From contig NZ_JAQMYP010000060.1 of assembly GCF_028369295.1 (NCBI RefSeq), positions 1 through 62,676 of the forward strand: a DNA stretch of 62,676 nt. The letters are read 5' to 3'. How positions within the stretch are numbered: position 1 is the first letter of the stretch; each line of letters begins with the position of its first letter. The position numbers and the translations under genes are program-made. This stretch comes from Streptomyces sp. HD (GTDB lineage Bacteria > Actinomycetota > Actinomycetes > Streptomycetales > Streptomycetaceae). Under the pieces are notes generated by a model. The model saw only the letters and a list, made by a program, of their open reading frames with translations, had not been told where the DNA came from and ran no database searches. Below are positions 51,636-60,327 of this stretch, piece after piece.

Positions 51636-53489
51636 ATGCCCGAGCTGAGGTCCCGCACAGTCACCCACGGCCGCAACATGGCGGGCGCCCGCGCCCTTAT
51701 GCGCGCCTCCGGTGTACCCGGTGCGGACATCGGCCGGAAGCCGATCATCGCGGTGGCGAACTCCTTCACCGAGTTCGTGCCCGGCCACACCCACCTCCAG
51801 CCCGTCGGCCGAATCGTCAGCGAGGCGATCGTCGAGGCCGGCGGCATCCCGCGCGAGTTCAACACGATCGCCGTGGACGACGGCATCGCGATGGGCCACG
51901 GCGGCATGCTGTACTCCCTGCCGTCCCGCGACCTCATCGCGGACAGCGTGGAGTACATGGTCGAGGCGCACTGCGCCGACGCCCTGATCTGCATCTCCAA
52001 CTGCGACAAGATCACCCCGGGCATGCTGAACGCCGCCCTGCGGCTCAACATCCCCACGGTCTTCGTCTCCGGCGGCCCGATGGAGTCCGGCCGCGCGACG
52101 CTGGTGGACGGCACGGTCCGCACCCTCGACCTGGTCGACGCGATCTCCGACGCCGTGAACGACAAGATCTCGGACGAGGACATCCTCCGTATCGAGGAGA
52201 ACGCCTGTCCGACCTGCGGCTCCTGCTCCGGCATGTTCACCGCCAACTCGATGAACTGCCTGACCGAGGCCATCGGCCTCTCCCTGCCCGGCAACGGCTC
52301 GGTTCTCGCCACGCACACGGCCCGCAAGGCCCTGTACGAGGACGCGGCCCGCACGGTCATGGACATCACCCGCCGCTACTACGAGCAGGACGACGACACC
52401 GTCCTGCCGCGCAACGTCGCCACCTTCGCGGCCTTCGAGAACGCCATGGCCCTCGACATCGCGATGGGCGGCTCCACCAACACGATCCTGCACCTGCTGG
52501 CCGCCGCCCAGGAGGCGGGCGTGCCGTTCGGGCTTGAGCAGATCGACGCGGTCAGCCGCCGTGTGCCGTGCCTTGCGAAGGTCGCGCCCAACGTCGCCAA
52601 GGACCGCACGTACTACATGGAGGACGTGCACCGCGCCGGCGGCATCCCGGCCCTGCTGGGCGAGCTGCACCGCGCCGGACTGCTCAACGAGGACGTGCAC
52701 GCCGTCCACAGCCCGTCCCTGTCGGACTGGCTGAAGACCTGGGACGTGCGCGGCGGATCCCCCTCGCCGAAGGCCGTCGAGCTGTGGCACGCAGCCCCGG
52801 GCTGTGTCCGCTCCGCCGAGGCCTTCTCCCAGTCCGAGCGCTGGGAGGCGCTCGACGAGGACGCCGAGGGCGGCTGCATCCGCAGCGCCGAGCACGCCTA
52901 CTCCAAGGACGGCGGCCTCGCGGTCCTCAAGGGCAACCTCGCCGTCGACGGCTGCGTGGTGAAGACCGCGGGCGTGGACGAGTCCATCTGGACCTTCGAG
53001 GGCCCGGCGGTGGTCTGCGAGTCGCAGGAAGAGGCCGTCGAGAAGATCCTCAACAAGCAGGTGAAGGACGGCGACGTCGTCGTCATCCGCTACGAGGGCC
53101 CCAAGGGCGGCCCCGGCATGCAGGAGATGCTCTACCCGACCTCCTTCCTCAAGGGCCGGGGCCTCGGCAAGACCTGCGCCCTGATCACCGACGGCCGCTT
53201 CTCCGGCGGCACGTCCGGACTGTCCATCGGGCACGCCTCCCCGGAGGCCGCGTCCGGCGGCACGATCGCCTTCGTCGAGGACGGGGACCGGATCCGCATC
53301 GACATCCCCAATCGCACGATCGAGTTGCTCGTCGACGATGCGGAACTCGCCCGCCGCGAGCAGGCGTTGAACGGCGCGTACGCCCCGAAGAACCGCGAGC
53401 GCAAGGTGTCCGCGGCCCTGCGCGCCTACGCCGCGATGGCGACCAGTGCGGACAAGGGCGCGGTGCGGGATGTGAGCAAGCTGGGCTGA
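51636..53489 (+). CDS. ilvD: dihydroxy-acid dehydratase
   Basis: 617 aa, the same length class as the E. coli [4Fe-4S] enzyme. Dehydrates dihydroxyisovalerate and its homologue in valine, isoleucine and leucine synthesis. Fe-S Cys ligands appear in ISNCDKITPGM and ENACPTCGSCSGMFTANSM; other landmarks are HGGMLYSLPSRDL, GGSTNTILHLLAA and TDGRFSGGTSGLSIGH. A GAAGGAGCG ribosome-binding site precedes the ATG at 51636. The last codons and stop are repeated twice more downstream. Confidence 0.97.
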   Translation: MPELRSRTVTHGRNMAGARALMRASGVPGADIGRKPIIAVANSFTEFVPGHTHLQPVGRIVSEAIVEAGGIPREFNTIAVDDGIAMGHGGMLYSLPSRDLIADSVEYMVEAHCADALICISNCDKITPGMLNAALRLNIPTVFVSGGPMESGRATLVDGTVRTLDLVDAISDAVNDKISDEDILRIEENACPTCGSCSGMFTANSMNCLTEAIGLSLPGNGSVLATHTARKALYEDAARTVMDITRRYYEQDDDTVLPRNVATFAAFENAMALDIAMGGSTNTILHLLAAAQEAGVPFGLEQIDAVSRRVPCLAKVAPNVAKDRTYYMEDVHRAGGIPALLGELHRAGLLNEDVHAVHSPSLSDWLKTWDVRGGSPSPKAVELWHAAPGCVRSAEAFSQSERWEALDEDAEGGCIRSAEHAYSKDGGLAVLKGNLAVDGCVVKTAGVDESIWTFEGPAVVCESQEEAVEKILNKQVKDGDVVVIRYEGPKGGPGMQEMLYPTSFLKGRGLGKTCALITDGRFSGGTSGLSIGHASPEAASGGTIAFVEDGDRIRIDIPNRTIELLVDDAELARREQALNGAYAPKNRERKVSAALRAYAAMATSADKGAVRDVSKLG

Positions 53490-53560
53490 TACCTGGTGCG
53501 GGGTGTGAGCAAGCTGGGCTGATGCCTGGTGCGGGACGTGACCAAGCTGGGCTGAGCCCG
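53462..53560 (+). repeat. 33-bp x 3 tandem repeat including the ilvD stop codon
   Basis: Units at 53462-53494, 53495-53527 and 53528-53560, each carrying GTGAGCAAGCTGGGCTGA or a one-base variant (the ilvD ending V-S-K-L-G-stop). Only the first copy is within the gene; the others are echoes. 33 bp is 11 codons, so an expansion would remain in frame. Confidence 0.93.
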
Positions 53561-53600
53561 GTGCTGTGCCGACCGGGCCGGGTGATGACGCCCGGATCGC

Positions 53601-53633
53601 AAGGGGCCGTCTCTTCGGGAGGCGGCCCCTTCG
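53601..53633 (+). terminator. terminator after ilvD
   Basis: GGGGCCGTCTC pairs with GAGGCGGCCCC (one G-U pair) around a TTCGG loop, then TTCG. It stands between ilvD and the convergent kinase gene, so may stop both. Confidence 0.88.
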
Positions 53634-53637
53634 CGTG

Positions 53638-55827
53638 TCACCAGGCCGACGGGTCCCGTCCGTCGACCGCGAACACCGTGCCGTCGGGTGCGGAGGCGTA
53701 GACCCGGCCGTCGGCGAGCACAGGTTCCGGCAGGTCGGACGCCACCCGGTCCGACTCCGTGCCGAGCCGGGTCGGTGTCTGGCCCAGCAGCCGCCCGCTG
53801 CGGGCGTCCACGGCGAGCAGCCGGCCGTCCGGCGTGCTGACGTACACATGCCGTCCGTCCGTGACCGGCGACGACGTGCGGAGCACCGCTGTCTCCAGGG
53901 TCCAGAGCTGCTCGCGCGCCGCCATGTCGACGGCGACCAGCGAACCGGTGTCGCCCACGAGATAGACGACGTTCCCGCGCACGGTGCCGTGCGCCGTCTG
54001 CAGCCGACGGGACAGCGACACGCGCCGCGAGGTCCGGTCGGCGGGGGAGTAGCGGACGACGGCATTCGTGGCGCTGTAGATCCGGTCGACGGAGAGGAGG
54101 AAGACCGATCCGTCCGACGTGCCGACCGGCTTCAGCGTCCCCTTCAGTCGGGCGTCCCAGCGCACGTCACCCGTGGCCGGATCGATCGCGGTGACCCGCG
54201 TGCTCGACCCGCTCGATCCGCTCGATCCGCTCGACCCACTCGCTCCGTCGTCCGATGTGCTCGTCGCGTACGCCAGCGGATCCCCGGCGAAGGAGACGAA
54301 GTACGGCGCCTTGTGCCCCGGCACCGGGCGGCTCCACTTCGTCTCGCCCGAAGCGCCGTCCACACCGGTGACCGTGCCGTCGGCGCCGCTGAGCAGCACC
54401 ATGCCGCCGACGGCCTCCTGCCCGTAGTACGCGGGCACGCTCCGCTGCCAACGTGCCTTGCCCGTAGCCGGATCGAGCGCCTCCAGCCGACGGCCCTGCC
54501 CTGACCACGGGTGCACGAGGCCGCCCGCCGCGGCAGGCGGTGCCTTCACTCCCAAGGTGCCCGCGTTCGACGTGTTCACCGGGTGCCGCCAGAGCTGCCG
54601 GCCGTCCAGCGGGTCGAGTGCGAAGACGAGCGCGCCCTGGGCACACAGCACCTTGCCCGCCCCGTACGAGCACATGGGCATGCCCTTCTTGGGCGCCGGC
54701 GCCGCAGCCCACCCGTCGAACCCGGCCGACGTGGTCCGAGGGCTCGTGCCCGTCGGCGCCGGCTCCCCGCCGAGAAGCTGCACGGAGGCCAACGCGACGA
54801 CGGCAGCGAGTCCGACGGCACCGGCCCCGAGGGCCAGCAGCCTGCGCCGACGCCTCCCGGCCGCCGCTCGTTCGGCCGCACCTCCGACGCCGGGCTCCAC
54901 CCCCGACCCAGATCTCGCCCCCGCCCCCGGATCCGGCTCTGGCTTGGGCGGTCTCTCACTCGCCCGCTGCGCCGGAATGAACGCCTGCGTGTCGTACGAC
55001 GCCGCAACCGACCGCAGCTCCCGCATCAACTCGTCGGGCGTGGGCCGGTCCTCGGGCTCCTTGGCGAGGCACCGCAGCACGAACGGCGCGAGATTCGCCG
55101 GTACGCCCGTCAGGTCCGGCTCGTCATGCACGACCTGGTAGGCGACGACGTAAGGACTGTCGGAGTCGAACGGACCCCGCCCCGTCGACGCGTGCACCAG
55201 CACGGACCCGAGCGCGAAGATGTCGGCGGCCGGCCCGACCTCGCGAGGACGCCGGAACTGCTCGGGCGCCATGAAAGGCGGCGTACCGATCAACTTCCCG
55301 GTCTCGGTACGCAGTTCGCTGTCCTTTGGCCGAGAAATACCGAAGTCGATGACCTTCGGCCCGTCATCGGCGAGCAGCACATTGCTCGGCTTCAGATCCC
55401 GGTGCACCACGCCGACCCGGTGTATGTCGCGCAGCGCCTCCGCCAGTCCGGCCATCAGCCGCCGCAGCTGCGCCGGTTCCATCGGCCCGTTCCGCTTCAC
55501 ATGGTCGGAGAGCGTCGGCCCGGGGATGAACAGCGTCGCCATCCAGGGCCGTTCGGCCTCGGGATCAGCGTCCACGACAGGCGCGGTGAAGGCCCCGCTC
55601 ACCTTGCGCGCAGCGCCGACCTCCTGCCGGAAACGCCCTCTGAACTCGGGATCGCTCGCGAACTCGGCATGTACGACCTTCACCGCGAGCTGCATGCCCG
55701 AGGTGCTCCGCGCCAGATGTACGACGCCCATGCCGCCGGACCCCAGACGTGACTCCAGGCGGTAGTGACCGGCGTATTCGGGAAGTTCCGCTTCCGCGCC
55801 CGCTCCGGCGTTCTGCTGTGGCGCCAT
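53638..55827 (-). CDS. membrane Ser/Thr protein kinase with PQQ-type beta-propeller sensor
   Basis: 729 aa. Kinase domain (about 20-280): glycine loop LGSGGMGVVHLAR, AVKVVHAEF (Lys), VHRDLKPSNVLL (catalytic Asp), VIDFGISRP (DFG), GTPPFMAPEQF. A Pro-rich linker and membrane helix (RRRRLLALGAGAVGLAAVVA) lead to an external propeller of PQQ-like repeats (GQLWRHPV-type blades: LDPLDGRQLWRHPV, LDPATGKARWQRSV, IDPATGDVRWDARL, VDMAAREQLWTLE). A GSSGSSGSSGSS stretch sits inside one blade. The sensor ligand is unknown. Divergent from the SH3 protein. Confidence 0.93.
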   Translation of the reverse strand: MAPQQNAGAGAEAELPEYAGHYRLESRLGSGGMGVVHLARSTSGMQLAVKVVHAEFASDPEFRGRFRQEVGAARKVSGAFTAPVVDADPEAERPWMATLFIPGPTLSDHVKRNGPMEPAQLRRLMAGLAEALRDIHRVGVVHRDLKPSNVLLADDGPKVIDFGISRPKDSELRTETGKLIGTPPFMAPEQFRRPREVGPAADIFALGSVLVHASTGRGPFDSDSPYVVAYQVVHDEPDLTGVPANLAPFVLRCLAKEPEDRPTPDELMRELRSVAASYDTQAFIPAQRASERPPKPEPDPGAGARSGSGVEPGVGGAAERAAAGRRRRRLLALGAGAVGLAAVVALASVQLLGGEPAPTGTSPRTTSAGFDGWAAAPAPKKGMPMCSYGAGKVLCAQGALVFALDPLDGRQLWRHPVNTSNAGTLGVKAPPAAAGGLVHPWSGQGRRLEALDPATGKARWQRSVPAYYGQEAVGGMVLLSGADGTVTGVDGASGETKWSRPVPGHKAPYFVSFAGDPLAYATSTSDDGASGSSGSSGSSGSSTRVTAIDPATGDVRWDARLKGTLKPVGTSDGSVFLLSVDRIYSATNAVVRYSPADRTSRRVSLSRRLQTAHGTVRGNVVYLVGDTGSLVAVDMAAREQLWTLETAVLRTSSPVTDGRHVYVSTPDGRLLAVDARSGRLLGQTPTRLGTESDRVASDLPEPVLADGRVYASAPDGTVFAVDGRDPSAW

Positions 55828-55969
55828 GGGACCACCCCCGTGCTGTTCGTCCGCGCGCGCGACGCACGGAGCCTAGTCGATGACTCGTACGAGACAGAGG
55901 CGGCTTGCTAGCCTCCATGTTCCAAACGCGCACATGTGTGCTTGGCGTGATTTGGGGGAATCAACGGGA

Positions 55970-55988
55970 CCCCATGGGAGTCATGGGG
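55970..55988 (+). promoter_or_regulatory. leader hairpin before the SH3 gene
   Basis: CCCCATG-GGAGT-CATGGGG is a perfect 7-bp hairpin, 20 nt before the start codon and next to the GGGGGAGG ribosome-binding site, which it may leave exposed or, with a near-identical GGGGATCAACGGG repeat, cover. Confidence 0.4.
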
Positions 55989-56008
55989 ATCAACGGGGGA
56001 GGTTTTTC

Positions 56009-56365
56009 ATGTCCATGGACCGTGCTGGAGAGATCGAGAGAGCCGACGGGGCCGAGGGCGGCGGCGAGGCCACGGTCGTCACGACACTGGCGGCCAAGGC
56101 GGCTACGACCACGGCACTGAGCTCGTACCCGGTCGCGCCGGGCGTCCGCCTGAACGTCCGCCGGGGCCCCGGCACCCAGTACCCGGTCGTCCGCGTCCTC
56201 TCCGAGGGCGCCAGAGTCACGATCTACTGCCAGACACCGGGCACGAGCGTCACCGGTCCCTACGGCACCACGAACATCTGGGACAACATCGACCAGGGCG
56301 AGTTCGTCTCGGACGCCTACGTGAACACAGGCAGCGACGGCTACGTCCGCCCACGCTGCTCTTGA
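56009..56365 (+). CDS. bacterial SH3-domain protein
   Basis: 118 aa. The C-terminal half is an SH3b domain: VAPGVRLNVRRGPGTQYPVVRVLSEGARVTIYC, with conserved Asp and Trp later (IWDNIDQGEFVSDAYVN). The N-terminal 40 residues are polar and Ala-rich, with no clear signal peptide, so export is uncertain. The ATG at 56009 has GGGGGAGG 6 nt upstream. Divergent from the PQQ-repeat kinase. Confidence 0.85.
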   Translation: MSMDRAGEIERADGAEGGGEATVVTTLAAKAATTTALSSYPVAPGVRLNVRRGPGTQYPVVRVLSEGARVTIYCQTPGTSVTGPYGTTNIWDNIDQGEFVSDAYVNTGSDGYVRPRCS

Positions 56366-56817
56366 GGGCGGCGGTGGCTGGCGGGGCGGGCTGATCCTGG
56401 CGGCCAACTCGCTCCCGGCTGAACCGGGCGGGGCTCGACTGTTGTCGGCGGGGTTCGGCTGATCCGGCAGACCCCGCTGACCTTGGCGGCGCCAGGTTGC
56501 TCCCGGCGGATCCGGGCGGGATCGGTCGATCCGGCAGGGCTCGGCTGAACCCTGCGAGGCCTGTCCGATCCTGGCGGGGCCAGTTGCTCATGGCTGGCCC
56601 GGCTGGTCCGGCAGGGCCCGGCTGATCCCGGCGGGGCTTGGGTATCCGGTGAGGCCTGGCCGGTCTCGGTCGAGCCCGGCCGGTCTGGGTCGAACCTGCC
56701 TGGTCTCGGCTGATCCCGGTCGAACCCGCCTGGTCTCGGCTGATCCCGCATCATCGGGACTCCGGTTCGTCGGAACCCGCACAGAGCCCGCGGCAGTACC
56801 GGAGCCATAATCGACGC
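56366..56817. repeat. 452-nt gap with degenerate tandem repeats
   Basis: No gene. The region is made of imperfect units around GCTGATCC(C/T)GGCGGG and GGTCTCGGCTGATCCCG. The clearest pair is 30 bp x 2 at 56699-56728 and 56729-56758 (CCTGGTCTCGGCTGATCCCG start). Related shorter variants fill 56395-56700. Confidence 0.8.
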
Positions 56818-57321
56818 GTGAGCGAGAAGAACGGCACCCCGGCCACCCCCGCGGGCTCCACGGGCCCCCGCCCCGAGCCCCTCCGCTTCTTCGGCACGAC
56901 CTGGGTCGACCACGGCAACGGCTACACCGCCCGCCGCATCGCCGTGGCTGTCGGCTCCCTCGCCACCGCGGCCGCCTCCTGTCTGGTCCTGCGCTTCGCC
57001 TACGAGGGCATCCAGATCGCCGCCATCGGCAGCTTCGTCACCGTCCTGGTGGTGGTGATGTTCGCGGTGTGCAGCGCCCTCGCCTTCCGCCACACCTGGG
57101 ATGCCTTCACCAAACGCCCCGACCCCGACCGCCACGCCAGCCTCCGCAGCCTCCTCATGATCGGCTTCGTCGGCTCCCTCCTCGCCTACTTCTTCCGCTC
57201 CCTCATCGAGGCCCCCGGCGAGAAGCTCCACCGCGAGGAATACGAGGCAGCCCGCAAACAACACCAGACCCGCACGACCCGCCGCACCGGCAACCCGACG
57301 AAGAAGCGCCGCCGTGATTAG
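56818..57321 (+). CDS. three-span membrane protein of unknown function
   Basis: 167 aa. Three or so hydrophobic segments (ARRIAVAVGSLATAAASCLVL, IAAIGSFVTVLVVVMFAVCSALAF, LMIGFVGSLLAYFF) with a Pro-rich start and a basic C-terminus (EYEAARKQHQTRTTRRTGNPT). Not recognised as a named family. The GTG at 56818 has CATAAT ending 6 nt upstream and no ribosome-binding site, a leaderless layout. Confidence 0.78.
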   Translation: MSEKNGTPATPAGSTGPRPEPLRFFGTTWVDHGNGYTARRIAVAVGSLATAAASCLVLRFAYEGIQIAAIGSFVTVLVVVMFAVCSALAFRHTWDAFTKRPDPDRHASLRSLLMIGFVGSLLAYFFRSLIEAPGEKLHREEYEAARKQHQTRTTRRTGNPTKKRRRD

Positions 57322-57663
57322 CGAGGGCTGCCGCACATAGCCGGACCTGCCGCACACGGGCACGCCGCACACGGCCTGGGCCGCCCCGCACCTGGGCACG
57401 GCTGCGCCGCACCTGGGCAAGGCTGCCCCGCACCTGGGCAAGGGCGTGCTGCACATACGCAGGAGTGTGGTGCGCACGGCCGGGGTTGCCGCACTTGGTC
57501 AGGTGCGCGGCAGGCGCGCCTAGCGAGGGCCGCTCCACTCGGCTACGCCCCACCCCACCCCACCCCACCCCACCCCATCGCATCCCATCCCATCCCACTC
57601 CACATCACCCGATCTCTCCGCAGACTCGGTGCACACCCCACCAACCCGAGCCACCATGGCCAT
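57322..57663. repeat. 342-nt gap with several short tandem repeats
   Basis: No gene. A 21-bp unit starting CCGCACCTGGGCA recurs three times (57386, 57407, 57428). Then a CCCCA pentanucleotide array of six units (57548-57577) is followed by CATCC x 3 (57581-57597). The C-rich strand could form an i-motif and the opposite strand a quadruplex. Confidence 0.85.
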
Positions 57664-58434
57664 ATGACGGCCCCTTCCCACACCGACCGCGCCCGTTCCT
57701 TCGACGCCGCAGCAGCCCAGTACGCCGCGAACCGCCCCTCCTACCCACCCGCCCTATTCGAAGCGATCGAGCAACTCGCCGGCCGCCCCCTCACCGGCGC
57801 ACGCATCATCGACGTGGGCGCGGGCACAGGCATAGCCACCGCCCTCCTCCACGCGCGCGGCGCCGACGTACTGGCCGTGGAACCCGGCGACGGCATGGCG
57901 GCCCAGTTCCGCCGCAGCCACCCCGACATCCCGATCGTCCGAGGCAACGGCAACGCCCTCCCCGTCGCCACCGCCTCCGCCGACCTCATCACCTACGCCC
58001 AGGCCTGGCACTGGACCGACCCCGCCCACTCGGCCCCGGAAGCCCTACGCGTACTGCGCCCGGGCGGCGCGCTGGCCCTGTGGTGGAACACCACCACGCT
58101 CGACATCCCGTGGCGCGCGGCGCAGGCGGCCCGCATCGACCGCCGCTTCGGCGCTCACCCCGCCGTCGAGCGGAACGGCAGCGGCGCCCGAGCCGCCCTC
58201 GCCGACCCCACCGGCCACCTCGCCTTCACCCGCCGCAAGGTCCGCTGGAGCCGCCGCGTCCCCGTCGACACCCACCTGGCGAACATCGGCAGCCACTCGA
58301 TCTTCCTGGTCCACGGCACAAGGGCGACCACCGCCTTCCTCACCGAGGAGAAGCAGCTCCTCCTCAAGGCCTTCCCGGACGGAATCATCGAAGAGACCTA
58401 CGACGTGGACCTCCTCGTAGCCACCACCCCGTGA
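57664..58434 (+). CDS. class I SAM-dependent methyltransferase
   Basis: 256 aa. Motif I is RIIDVGAGTGIATALLHARG, followed by VLAVEPGDGM (acidic ribose contact), NALPVATASADLITYAQAWHW and LRVLRPGGALALWW. It belongs to the UbiE/trans-aconitate methyltransferase group. The substrate cannot be told. The ATG at 57664 begins MTAPSHTDRAR. No strong ribosome-binding site is evident. Confidence 0.88.
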   Translation: MTAPSHTDRARSFDAAAAQYAANRPSYPPALFEAIEQLAGRPLTGARIIDVGAGTGIATALLHARGADVLAVEPGDGMAAQFRRSHPDIPIVRGNGNALPVATASADLITYAQAWHWTDPAHSAPEALRVLRPGGALALWWNTTTLDIPWRAAQAARIDRRFGAHPAVERNGSGARAALADPTGHLAFTRRKVRWSRRVPVDTHLANIGSHSIFLVHGTRATTAFLTEEKQLLLKAFPDGIIEETYDVDLLVATTP

Positions 58435-58470
58435 CCTCCCCACCTCCCCAGCCCTCCCACGCCCACAGCC

Positions 58471-58537
58471 CCCACCGCCCCCCTCCACCCACCGCCCCCC
58501 CTCCACCCACCGCCCCCCTCCACCCACCGCCCCTCCA
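58471..58537. repeat. 17/18-bp C-rich tandem repeat, 4 units
   Basis: Four copies of CCCACCGCCCCCCTCCA (with one added or missing C in some) between the methyltransferase and the ABC gene. The complementary strand has G-runs. Confidence 0.9.
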
Positions 58538-58634
58538 CTTACTCCCCCTCGACGCACCGCCCGCTCTCACCACCACCCCCAAATCCGCCCCCCGGCGCTT
58601 GACGGCATACCCCCACCGGAGCATTATTCACCGC

Positions 58635-59435
58635 ATGATGAATTATTCGTCCACCCGATCCGAACCCCCGGACGACCCCGCCATCCAGGCCAAGGCCCTC
58701 ACCGTCGTACGCGGCACCCGCCAAGTACTCCGCGACCTCGACTTCACCGTCCCCCGCGGTCAGATCACCGGCCTGCTCGGCCCGTCCGGCTGTGGCAAGA
58801 CGACCCTCATGCGCGCGATCGTCGGCACCCAGGCCAAGGTCACCGGCACCCTCGACGTACTAGGCCGCCCCGCAGGCCACCCCACCCTGCGCACCCGCAT
58901 CGGCTACGTCACCCAAGCCCCCTCCGTCTACGACGACCTGACGATCCGCCAGAACCTCGCCTATTTCGCCGCGATCCTCGACCCCGGCCACGCGGCCGCC
59001 GACCGGCGCCACGAGAACGTCACCCGCGCCATCACCGACGTCGACCTCACCAGCCACGCCGACGCCCTGGCCGGCAACCTCTCCGGCGGCCAGCGCAGTC
59101 GCGTCTCCCTGGCGGTCGCCCTCCTCGGCACCCCCGAACTCCTCGTCCTGGACGAACCGACGGTCGGCCTCGACCCGGTCCTACGCCGCGACCTCTGGAA
59201 CCTCTTCCACGACATCGCAGCCTCCCGCGGCGCCACCCTCCTCATCTCTTCCCATGTCATGGACGAGGCCGAGCGCTGCCACCGCCTTCTCCTCATGCGC
59301 GAGGGCGAGATCCTCGCCGACGACACCCCGGACGCCCTCCGCACCCGTACACGCTCCGAGACCGTCGAGGCGGCCTTCCTGCACCTGGTCGACGAGGCGG
59401 TCGCCGCCGCCCGCGCGAAGGAGACCACGCGATGA
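58635..59435 (+). CDS. ABC transporter ATP-binding protein (ABC-2 exporter)
   Basis: 266 aa. Walker A GPSGCGKTTL, Q-loop YVTQAPSVYDDL, ABC signature NLSGGQRSRVSLA, Walker B LLVLDEPTVGLDP and H-loop ISSHVMDEAERC. DRA/DrrA-type exporter ATPase that pairs with the next gene. The ATG at 58635 follows CATTAT, ending 7 nt upstream (leaderless candidate). The stop overlaps the permease ATG (ATGA). Confidence 0.95.
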   Translation: MMNYSSTRSEPPDDPAIQAKALTVVRGTRQVLRDLDFTVPRGQITGLLGPSGCGKTTLMRAIVGTQAKVTGTLDVLGRPAGHPTLRTRIGYVTQAPSVYDDLTIRQNLAYFAAILDPGHAAADRRHENVTRAITDVDLTSHADALAGNLSGGQRSRVSLAVALLGTPELLVLDEPTVGLDPVLRRDLWNLFHDIAASRGATLLISSHVMDEAERCHRLLLMREGEILADDTPDALRTRTRSETVEAAFLHLVDEAVAAARAKETTR

Positions 59436-60220
59436 CCACGACGAGCACGACCAGCACGCTCCGGCCCGCCCCGGCCGGCCCCCTGAGCCCAGCTCGCACG
59501 ACCGCCACCGCCACCCGGGTCCTGCGCCAGCTGCTCCACGACCCGCGCACCATCGCGCTGATGCTCCTCGTCCCCTGCGTGATGCTGTTCCTGCTGCGCT
59601 ACGTCTTCGACGGCAGCCCGCACACCTTCGACAACATCGGCGCTTCCCTCCTCGGGATCTTCCCGCTGATCACGATGTTCCTGGTCACCTCCATCGCCAC
59701 CCTGCGCGAACGCACCTCGGGCACCCTCGAACGCCTCCTCGCCATGCCCCTCGGCAAGGGCGACCTGATCGCCGGCTACGCCCTCGCCTTCGGCACCCTC
59801 GCGATCATCCAGTCCGCCCTGGCGACCGGACTCGCCCTCTGGTTCCTCGGCCTGGACGTCACCGGGAGCCCCTGGCTGCTTCTGCTCGTGGCCCTGCTCG
59901 ACGCGCTCCTCGGCACCGCGCTCGGACTCTTCGTCTCGGCCTTCGCGGCCTCCGAATTCCAGGCCGTCCAGTTCATGCCGGCCGTGATCTTCCCCCAGCT
60001 CCTCCTCTGCGGCCTCTTCACTCCCCGCGACAACATGCACCCGGCCCTTGAGGCCATCTCCAACGTCCTCCCCATGTCCTACGCGGTCGACGGCATGAAC
60101 GAGGTCCTCAAACACACCGACATGACCGCCAACTTCGTCCGCGACGCCTTGGTCGTGGCCGGCTGTGCCCTGCTGGTCCTGGGCCTGGGCGCAGCGACCC
60201 TGCGACGCAGGACGGCATGA
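59432..60220 (+). CDS. ABC-2 type transporter permease
   Basis: 262 aa. Six hydrophobic segments and the ABC-2 signature ERTSGTLERLLAMPLGKGDLIAGYALAF, ending with FTPRDNMHPALEAISNVLPMSYAVDGM. The Ser/Thr/Ala-rich N-terminal ~30 residues are cytoplasmic. The ATG overlaps the ATPase stop by 4 nt. Together they probably export a drug or lipid; the substrate is unknown. Confidence 0.94.
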   Translation: MTTTSTTSTLRPAPAGPLSPARTTATATRVLRQLLHDPRTIALMLLVPCVMLFLLRYVFDGSPHTFDNIGASLLGIFPLITMFLVTSIATLRERTSGTLERLLAMPLGKGDLIAGYALAFGTLAIIQSALATGLALWFLGLDVTGSPWLLLLVALLDALLGTALGLFVSAFAASEFQAVQFMPAVIFPQLLLCGLFTPRDNMHPALEAISNVLPMSYAVDGMNEVLKHTDMTANFVRDALVVAGCALLVLGLGAATLRRRTA

Positions 60221-60327
60221 CCGCCGCGGGACCGGGCCCCGTCCGCCCACCGGACACGCCACTTCGAACGAGGCCCTCGGTGGGAGGATGAACCCGGACG
60301 ACGCAACCCCCGGAGGGCACCCCAGCC

